Made by a program: the position numbers and the translations under genes. The notes below the pieces were generated by a model. That model was not told the origin of the DNA, searched no databases, and worked only from the letters and a program-made list of their open reading frames with translations. DNA of 64,000 bases from Trematomus loennbergii. Taxonomy: Eukaryota; Chordata; Actinopteri; Perciformes; Nototheniidae. Positions 56,956-64,000 of this stretch are shown piece after piece. Location of the stretch: contig JAAOOA010000033.1 in NCBI GenBank assembly GCA_012861695.1, positions 22,501,434 through 22,565,433 of the forward strand, given 5' to 3'. Position 1 is the stretch's first letter; each line of letters begins with the position of its first letter.

Positions 56956-57839
56956 TATATGTGACCTGCTCTATCGAAATCAGTCACATTGACCCGAAGA
57001 CACATTTTGAGTTGTATACACTGTTGGAAAGAGGAGATTCCTAGCTTTCTAATGATATCAAGATTGTTTTTGTACTCCAAATATTAATAAATATGTCACA
57101 TTATATAATGACTGTCACCGAGTCATCATTTTGAGAAAAAGGCCTTCAAAGTTTCCTCTTCTCTGGAATCCATCGATCTGATTGATTATTAGCGGAGCAA
57201 ATGATCAAAATAGTCCGGAGGGAAAATATTTCCGTTTGGATTACTGGTCTGGGGGAAGCTCGTGAGTGTGTGTATGTGTGTGTGTGTGTGTTTGTGTATT
57301 TTTGCGTTTGTGTATATTGTGTTTGTTTCCCGGGGAAAACACTCACGAGAAACACCGGCTGTTGTTATGCTTGCTGTGACGTTAAATGACTCCGTTCTCC
57401 GCTTGTAAATATGCCGTTACAAGCTTCATAGTTGTATTTATCATCTAAATTTGCCGAAACAAGTTTAATATTCTGAAAGCCAAGACTTTGTTTAATTGAA
57501 ATCAGATTAAAACAAACTGTAACGGACCTTGCCGTGTTATCTATGATTACTATATGCCTTACATTCATAATTTCAGCCGGAGGGAGGGGGAGCTGCGCTA
57601 CGGAACAGCAGATTGCGAGTGAGAGGTGCCTGTCATCTTCCCTTTACAAGCTTCACAAATGTATTTATCGTGTGATTTTGGAAATAAAAGTTTCATATTC
57701 TGAAAGCCAAGACTTTGTTTATTTAAAATCAAACAAAACACCCGAACCCCGAAAAAATAGTTTTTTACGCAAATCCACGTTTATTTTGAAATGAGCCGTT
57801 GCGACTTCCGACTGATTTCGATAGAGCGGGTCACATATA
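56956..57839. mobile_element. MITE with TATATGTGACC ends and internal duplication
   Basis: TATATGTGACCTGCTCTATC then GAAATCAGTC on the left pairs with GACTGATTTCGATAGAGCGG then GTCACATATA on the right. A 227-bp internal duplication (57419 and 57646; ATTCTGAAAGCCAAGACTTT in both) enlarges the right half. TA target duplication is possible but not certain. Confidence 0.7.
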
Positions 57840-58306
57840 GTCTTTATATATTAAATAACTATGGCCAAACTAAGACTTAGTTTTTCACAAGAGAAAATGC
57901 AGATATTATATAAAAAACTAAAGTTAAAATCTTGTTTTTAATGCCCCAAGAGCAATAAAAACACTTGGTAAAAAACGGCTTCCACAGATGACATTTTTTA
58001 ATGTATTTTTTGTCAAAGCACTTAAGATATTCATTGCTATCGGGATGTTAAGAGCATTCCATGAAATATAACAAAAAGTGTATCTCGAGCCGGTTTCTCA
58101 AACTTACCTACCCCACCTTTAAGTGTTAGACATTAGAATTGACTATTCTTGTCTGTCACATACTATTTTGTCTGTCACATAAGTGGCGCAACTGATGCGG
58201 TATTGCGCTAAGGGGAAATTATTTTGACCGGAGAGATTTAGATTTGCCGGTCTTCAGCATATTTGACCGGTCATAGTCCGGTAATTACCGGCTAACGGGA
58301 ACTCTG
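57840..58306. other. Right arm of the 17-kb hAT element with a MITE end
   Basis: Includes an inverted copy of the end of the 125-bp MITE (58076-58122, ending ACCTACCCCACCT then TTAA) and CCGGTAATTACCGG palindrome next to the hAT terminus. No gene. Confidence 0.5.
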
Positions 58307-58648
58307 GGATGTATGTACATTACAAGTCCTGCTACACAGAAACAGCGGGGCTATGTGAGATAATAGTATTGCAAGATTGTTGTTGACCCAGGCTTTTTAG
58401 AATATGTTGCTACCATTTCTTTACACAATTATTGAATGTTTCTTTTGGACACCTTTTTTATAACTCTGTGTGGTTGTCTTATTCTTAAAGTTTGCATAAA
58501 TACATACATACAATTACCCCAAAAATATGATAATTTAGGTGTGTATTTTTGTCCTTACCCTTAATGTTAAAGGACCTACAGGTTCAGCCAGGACCACTTG
58601 GAGCTTCTCTTTAACTCCATCAGAGCATCCGGTAGGGTTCATATTTAC

Positions 58649-59317
58649 TTAAAGGGGACCTATCATGCAAAATGCACTTTGTGATGTATTTCATACATAA
58701 ATGTGTGTCCCCGGTGCGTCGGGGAACTCACGCAGCGTCAGGAAATAAAACCCTCTCTCTTTTCCTCCGTACCCAAATCTTTTAAAAAACGGGTGTACAA
58801 CGAGCGGATACAGATTTCCATCCGAACTGACTTGTCCATCCGTGGTGACGTCGGCGGACCCACAGAAAGATGCTATCAGAAACAATGCCTGACGTGTTTT
58901 GGACGTAATCTCGTCTTTGTTTACATTAGCAAGCCTCGCTAACACTCAGAGCTAACCTGTACTGAAGAGCACATGTGTTTAAAAAGCAGGAAATAAAAAA
59001 AGAACTCACCTTGTGATAAACCTGCAAGAGAAAAAGCATTTGAGCTCCATACCAGAAATAATCCTTGACGTGGTTTAAACAGGATGGCGTTTTACCACAA
59101 CCGAAGTTAACTTTATCTCCGGTAGAATTCTGATCAGGCATTAGCTCCGCCTCCTCTTCTTTTCTTTTTTTCAAGCTAAGGACCCCAAGATCCACTATGA
59201 GGCATGGCTACAATGGGTGATCTGTTTGGTATTTTGAAAAGAAAACTTCAGACATGTTTTGTATAGGTATGGCCCTACACTATATTTTTCAAATATAGCA
59301 TGATAGGTCCACTTTAA
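58649..59317. mobile_element. TTAA-flanked MITE, family A copy 2
   Basis: TTAA (58649-58652) then AGGGGACCTATCATGC; right end GCATGATAGGTCCACT then TTAA (59314-59317). Lies in the intron between the last two P-like exons. Its minus frame 58926-59195 (SLKKRKEEEAELMPDQNSTG) has no family I recognise. Confidence 0.8.
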
Positions 59318-59656
59318 TTTATGTGGAAAAAGATCATTCAGGCGTGGCTGGTTCTAATCTGTGTAATATACTCGTATATCTTGTGTTTTTTTAAGGTGGC
59401 TGGAATAACAACCCTAATGCCAGCTAGGGCTGGGCGATATATCGAGTTTACACGATACATCGTGGATTGCACTACATGCGATGTCGTAAATGACCACATC
59501 GTGAACATCGAGTATTATGTTGTCAAATCAGTTTCCCGCCGCGGCCAAAATTAGCTTTCCATTCTCCCTCATAGACACAGTCACACACGCACAGTGACAG
59601 AGAGGCATTTGTTTTGAGGAGAGCGAAAGAAAGGTTAGCTAGTTTAAACCTTAGCA

Positions 59657-62600
59657 TTTTTTATTTGTCATCAGGGTCAATCATCTTTTTTGATTTGATC
59701 TTTTTCATCACTTGAAGCGTGATTCAAGATGGCGCCTGTGTCGGCTCGCCGCTCGCTCAGCTCTCTACCTTTAGCTATCCTGTTTTTGTTTTATGTTTGT
59801 CAGAATGTCTCTGCTCTGCTCGTTTATGATCGCCAAGCTCTCCTCCACCTCAGACCCTCACTGGAGTTGATATTGCTGCCCAAACCTACATCTGGCAACC
59901 ATAAATCGTCCCCCCCCCCTCTACTGTCGAATATCCCCACCTACCTGCCGGTTGCCCTGCATCCTGCCTCGCCGAAAGCGCTTTAGACGACGGGGAAAGC
60001 GTGGTGGTGCACTGGTCCATCTTAAGGCATACCTGACGGCTTCTTCTGGGACTTATCCACGCCTCGGATGTCATGGCCCTCCCGCTGCACGCCATGTGAG
60101 GGATCGGTGGATTCGCCCCGTTTTTCCGGAGCTGCGGACTCTGCTGTGCCCGCTGGCAGCTCCTCCTGCCCGACTGACTGCTCCCGGCCCGCGCGGCGTT
60201 CAACACGCACATCTTCGTCAGCTGAGACGCACTACACCTTCGGCAAGCCCGGAGCGAAAACTTTGCATGGCTTTGCTAAATGCTAGGTCGATAGCAAACA
60301 AAACGTTCCTGCTAAACGACTTCTTCACCTCTCGTGAACTGGATTTTATGTTCCTGACGGAGACCTGGGTCCACGCTGGCGAGTATACACCGTTCTCTGA
60401 ACTTCTTCCTCCTGACTGTACATTCTTCAGCTCCCCCCGTGCCACCGGCCATGGTGGGGGCATAGCATCAGTGTTTAGAGCTAGCCTCCAATGCCGATTG
60501 CTTCACCCTGTAACTAGCTATGCTAGCTTTGAGTTGCAGCTTTTTGAACTGAACCCGGCCTCGCCTATACTCTGCGCAGTCGTGTATCGTCCGCCAAAGT
60601 GCAATAAGGATTTCATAAATGACTTTTCTGACTTTCTGTCCGGGATCATGGTGAAATATGATCGTGTTTTGATCTCCGGAGACTTCAATGTCCATGTGTG
60701 TTGCGAGTCCAAACCTCTGGTTAGGGACTTTTTAAATCTCCTTGATTCTTTTGGTCTCGTTCAGTCCGTGGCTGGCCCAACACACGAAAAAGGACACACT
60801 TTGGACTTAGTATTATCGTTTGGACTGTCTGTATCTGTGGATGAAATATGTGCAGCAACGCGTATCTCAGACCATTTACCGGTTCTGTTTACAACCTCCA
60901 TCCCTTCCGCAGGAGTCGAATCACGTGCCCCGGCGCGTCGTCTGCGTTCGATTAACCCCTTGACTGCCTCACAGTTCTCTGATGTTTTTAATGCTTCTCC
61001 GATCTGTAAATTAGATGTGAACTGTGCTTTTAATGCTGATGAGCTTATCTCCATGTTTGACTCGACATGCACACTAATACTGGATTCTGTTGCTCCTTTT
61101 ACGCTTAGACGCACCAAATCAGAGCCGTGGCTCAATGACTGTACTCGTGCTCTCAGACGCGCTTGCAGGCGTGCAGAGAGAAAATGGAAAAAGGATAAAC
61201 TCCATGTCTCCCTAGAAATCCTTCGTGCTTGCCTTTCTGACTACCAGACGGCAGTCAAAGCAGCCAAAACAGAGCACATTTCTCTGTTAATCTCCAAAAA
61301 CAGCCATAAACCTCAGGTTCTTTTTAATGTCCTCAACTCTATCATTAATCCCTGTGATGTTTCTTCTATTGTCCCATCGACTACTCTCTGTGATAAGTTT
61401 CTTACATTTTTTATTGAAAAAGTATCTGCTCTTAGGCTAGCCCACACTAGTGCTACCCCAGATCCTGCTCCTTTTCTGTGCCCTGCTGTCCTCGACCACT
61501 TTGAGCCTGTATCCCTCTCTTCTCTCTCGGATGTAGTCAAGCACCTGCGGCCGACAAACTGCACCTCAGACAGCATTCCCTCTCGCCTTCTCAGAGATGT
61601 TTTTGATTCAGTTGGAGCAAGTATTTTATTACTTTTAAACACCTCTCTTAGCTCAGGATGTGTCCCAGCTGCCTTCAAACATGCCGTGGTTAAGCCACTA
61701 CTTAAAAAGAAAAATCTCGACCCCTCCATTCTCGCAAATTTTAGGCCCATCTCCCAGCTACCTTTTTTATCAAAAGCCCTGGAGCGAGTAGTCTACGCCC
61801 AGCTGCAGTCTTTTTTAACCATCCATGGAATCCATGAAAAGTTTCAGTCTGGCTTCAAACCCATGCACAGCACTGAAACAGCCCTTTTAAGAGTTTTTAA
61901 TGATCTGCTCCTAGCCGCCGACTCAGGTAGCCCAGCTGTCTACCTGACAGACCGTAGCCTCTCGGTACAGCTAGGTGCCTTCTCCTCTGCCAAAGCCCCT
62001 CTTACCTGTGGGGTTCCCCAAGGCTCGATTCTGGGCCCCATCCTTTTCTACTGTACATACTGCCCCTAGGTTCAATTCTCACAAAACATAATATTCCCTT
62101 CCACTGCTACGCCGACGATGTACAGATCTATCTGCCTCTCAAAGCAAATGTCAAACACTCACTACAGCAGTTGATGGACTGCTTAACAGAGATAAAATCC
62201 TGGCTGAGCAAAAACTTTCTCAACCTCAACGAGAGCAAGACTGAGGTCATCTTTTTTGGACTGCAACCTCCAGCCTCTCCGGTTGATATTCTGGGGTCTC
62301 TCAAAAAAAACATCCTCCCCTCGGTCATGAACCTTGGAGTGACCTTCACCAGCACTTTTAAATTCCACAAGCAGATCAGCACTGTAGTCAAATCCTGCTT
62401 TTTTTAAATTAGACTATTGGCCAAAACCAAGTCGTATTTATCTTTTAATGACTTAGAAAGGGTTATTAACGCCTTTGTAACCTCGAGACTGGACTATTGC
62501 AACGCTCTGTATGTGGGTATGGACCAGGCCTCAATTAAATGCCTGCAGCTAGTCCAAAACGCAGCTGCTCGTTTGCTGACTGGCCACAAAAAGCGTGACC

Positions 62601-63124
62601 ACATCACCCCTATTCTGGCCTCACTACACTGGCTTCCAGTTAGGTTCAGAATTGTTTTAAAATCCTTTTATTTTTTTTAAAGCACTAAATGGGCTGGCTC
62701 CGGCCTATATAGCTGAACTCCTCGAGCGCTACACCCCAGCCAGAGCTTTAAGGTCTGCTGACCAGCTGCTGCTGGTAGTGCCCAAGACCAGGCTTAAAAC
62801 CAGAGGGCACCGAGCCTTCGCAGCAGCTGGCCCTAGGCTCTGGAACACTCTGCCCCTCCATGTGAGGTCGGCCCAGACCCTAGGGGTTTTTAAATCTACA
62901 CTAAAAACACACTTCTTCTCTCTGGCTTTCTAGTTAGAGCGGAGCACGACTCCTGACTTTTCCTTGTGTTTTTATTTTAATTTAGTTTATTATATATATC
63001 TGTTGTAATTTATTGTCGTTTATTGTGATTGTAGTAATGTGTTTTTATTACATGTACAGCACTTTGGCTCGACCAAAAATCGCTTTTAAATGTGCTATAT
63101 AAATAAATCCTGATTTGATTTGAT
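59657..63124 (+). mobile_element. Near full-length L2 LINE with TTAGCA duplication
   Basis: Ends with CACTTTGGCTCGACCAAAAA, GTGCTATATAAATAAA and (TGATT)n, the L2 3' signature. TTAGCA occurs at 59651-59656 and 63125-63130, a possible target duplication. It contains the endonuclease and reverse transcriptase reading frame with defects. Confidence 0.8.
59729..62933 (+). pseudogene. L2 ORF2: EEP endonuclease and reverse transcriptase, defective
   Basis: The N-terminus is MAPVSARRSLSSLPLAIL then YDRQALLHLRPSLELILLPK; after a shift near 59985 RRRGKRGG starts the main frame. Endonuclease motifs: LNARSIANKTFLLNDF, FLTETW, GGIASVF, VVYRPP, LISGDFNVH, DHLPVLFT. Reverse transcriptase: VVKPLLKKKNLDPSILANFR, QSGFKPMHSTETALLRVFND, then a deletion joins GSPAV to YLTDRSLSVQLGAF, losing motif A. 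CGVPQGSILGPILF (motif B) is intact, YADDVQIYLPL (catalytic pair) is out of frame. Stop-gained or shifted points: 62069, 62404, 62678. The C-terminus SAQTLGVFKSTLKTHFFSLA stops at 62931. Confidence 0.85.
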
Positions 63125-63149
63125 TTAGCACATGTTAATTTAAAGAAGG

Positions 63150-63330
63150 AACGACTATGGAAGATAGAGGTGCCGAGGCTGACGAACTTGGCGGTGGTTT
63201 GGTTACCATAAGGATGACGTTTCTCAAACAACGGTAATCTGTCAAATATGCAGCAAATCCGTTCCTGCAAAGGTAGTAGTACCTCAAATTTGTTCCAACA
63301 TCTAAAAATCCATCATCCACTACAAAATGA
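63150..63330 (+). pseudogene. BED zinc finger of the 59425 hAT element
   Basis: Combined frames read WRWFGYHKDDVSQTTVICQI, CSKSVPAK and GSSTSNLFQHLKIHHPLQNE. C-x2-C and H-x4-HH spacing fits a BED finger. One shift near 63270 separates the halves; it is followed by unrelated sequence. Confidence 0.7.
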
Positions 63331-64000
63331 AGAGTGTGTTAAACTCAGAATGTCAATATCTGGTCCCACTGTTGGATGGTGGCTTACGGCCCCCTCCGCT
63401 ACGCGCCGTTCGTTAGATGAGGCTGGTTATATTTAATAAAGAAAGGGATTCAAAACACCGGAATAAAGGTTATAACAATAATCTGATTTTACTGGTAAGA
63501 AACAAAACACGTTTACAGAGTACTCCGGACTTCAGGTTTCTACTGCTGTGCGATACAGGTATCGGGACCAGCCAGTCAGCAAACAGGAAGCATTTTACAT
63601 GCATAAACAACAGTATTCATATTCATATTTTGGGGCGGAGATGTGTTGACTTCTTCCTTCCCATTTTACTCCGAAGCGAATCAGAGAGTCCGTGGGGAGG
63701 AGCTGTGTGAGCTGCTCACTCCCCAGGTGTTTTTACTGGTTGGATTCACTTCTGGTCGGGTCCAATACAGCGAATCAGAGTTCTGAGAAAAAGTATGTTT
63801 TCTTCTGAGCAGAACGTGAGATTCTGAAGTTCACAAGGACAGAGTCAATCTTATCTCTGCACCGATATTCACTCCTTTACTTTCCCAAGGAATATTTCAC
63901 ACAAACTATTCTTTCCCAGACAACCAAACATTGTACACAGATATATTGATGCCCAGAAAGAACCTTGAAAAGAATATGTGTGTGTGCTGGTGGGAGGAGG
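63331..64000. other. No supported gene at the window end
   Basis: Short frames only. A perfect TACGCGCCGTTCG-type motif and several short repeats were seen but nothing assignable. Confidence 0.35.

Larger units (their letters stand above)
41178..58306. mobile_element. 17-kb hAT-type insertion with CAGAGTTCCCGTTAG ends
   Basis: CAGAGTTCCCGTTAG at 41178 is mirrored by CTAACGGGAACTCTG ending at 58306. The flanks TGATGTAT and GGATGTAT agree in 7 of 8 bases. Nearly all of its length is younger elements; its own sequence is about 41178-41317 and parts of 56291-58306, with CCGG-containing subterminal repeats on the right. No own transposase was found. Confidence 0.65.
41038..59424 (+). pseudogene. 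P-element/THAP9-like transposase relic in three exons
   Basis: Exon 1 (41038 to a GTAAG donor at about 41120) reads MPDFCAAYGCSNRCSLETRT and CRITFH, the start of a THAP zinc finger (C-x4-C then later C/H). After a 17-kb insertion, an exon at 58573-58631 reads TYRFSQDHLELLFNSIRASG, and one at 59396-59424 adds GWNNNPNAS in matching phase. FSQDHLELLF followed by GGWNNNP is a C-terminal signature of P-element and THAP9 transposases. The catalytic middle is absent, so this is an internally deleted, dead copy. The third exon is cut by a hAT end at 59425. Confidence 0.7.
59425..64000 (+). mobile_element. hAT element, left end and BED exon, runs past the window
   Basis: TAGGGCTGGGCGATATATCG at 59425 is a hAT-type left end, followed by CGAT/ATCG subterminal repeats. 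The preceding octamer ATGCCAGC would be the expected duplication on the far side, which lies outside the window. An L2 LINE is inserted at 59657. BED-finger coding sequence resumes at 63150. The last 580 bases show no gene. Confidence 0.65.

Noticed and set aside
58926..59195. Minus frame with SLKKRKEEEAELMP
   Set aside because: It sits in a TTAA MITE and has no homologue I recognise; not enough to call a gene.
1..64000. LTR retrotransposon or endogenous retrovirus
   Set aside because: No long terminal repeats, primer site, gag, protease or integrase motifs were seen on either strand.
1..64000. tRNA, rRNA or tRNA-headed SINE
   Set aside because: No convincing A/B boxes or cloverleaf sequence noticed; a covariance search would decide.

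Overview
This window is almost certainly a stretch of teleost fish genome made mainly of nested transposable elements. Evidence for a fish: introns with GT/AG borders, long CA/GT microsatellites, and many fish-type DNA transposons (hAT, PIF/Harbinger, piggyBac-like TTAA elements, an animal Tnp2/EnSpm-like gene, a P-element/THAP9-like relic) beside L2 and Rex1/CR1-type LINEs. I see no tRNA, rRNA, CRISPR, operon or retroviral gene. Family names come from residue patterns and from memory; no search was run.

Layout. 1-1,044: last exon of an unrecognised gene, then repeat-like DNA. 1,053-4,029: a hAT element with an 8-bp target duplication, holding a BED finger and two TTAA elements that share one TTAA. 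4,529-5,991: a ZMYM1-like hAT transposase cut off by Harbinger-1. 5,992-13,532: Harbinger-1, with its Myb-like gene (+) split by a TTAA element and its transposase (-) split by a hAT element that carries a LINE. 14,323-14,974: a TAA-flanked MITE. 15,239-20,400: a fragment of a multicopy gene with a DNC-GQNK motif, split by Harbinger-2 (Myb-like gene + and two-exon transposase -). 20,432-21,649: a second, decayed Harbinger-1 copy. 22,000-23,500: a BEN-family 5' exon, a TTF-finger hAT fragment and small foldbacks. 23,700-27,700: a Tnp2-like gene with a Ser/Asp-rich repeat leader, split by a hAT element. 29,100-33,690: a multi-exon BEN-domain gene (-) with a Harbinger MITE in an intron. 33,200-38,200: a segmental duplication, one copy of which holds a hAT-like insertion, so the other is an empty site.

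41,000-59,424 is the most deeply nested part. A THAP exon and two C-terminal exons of a P-element/THAP9-like gene flank a 17-kb hAT-type insertion. Inside it sits a long-TIR piggyBac-type element with a transposase fragment, which is itself split by a hAT transposon. Inside that also sits a foldback element holding a complete but frameshifted Harbinger-3. From 59,425 a further hAT element begins, holding an L2 LINE with a deletion in its reverse transcriptase, and runs past the window edge.

How the genes work together: in each Harbinger element the Myb/MADF-type protein is expected to bring the HARBI1-like transposase to the element ends. Harbinger-3 and the 569-bp MITE at 30,856 share terminal sequence and look like an autonomous and non-autonomous pair. 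Nearly every transposase gene here has a frameshift, stop or insertion, so the locus is largely a fossil record. Because target duplications survive, its insertion order can be read.
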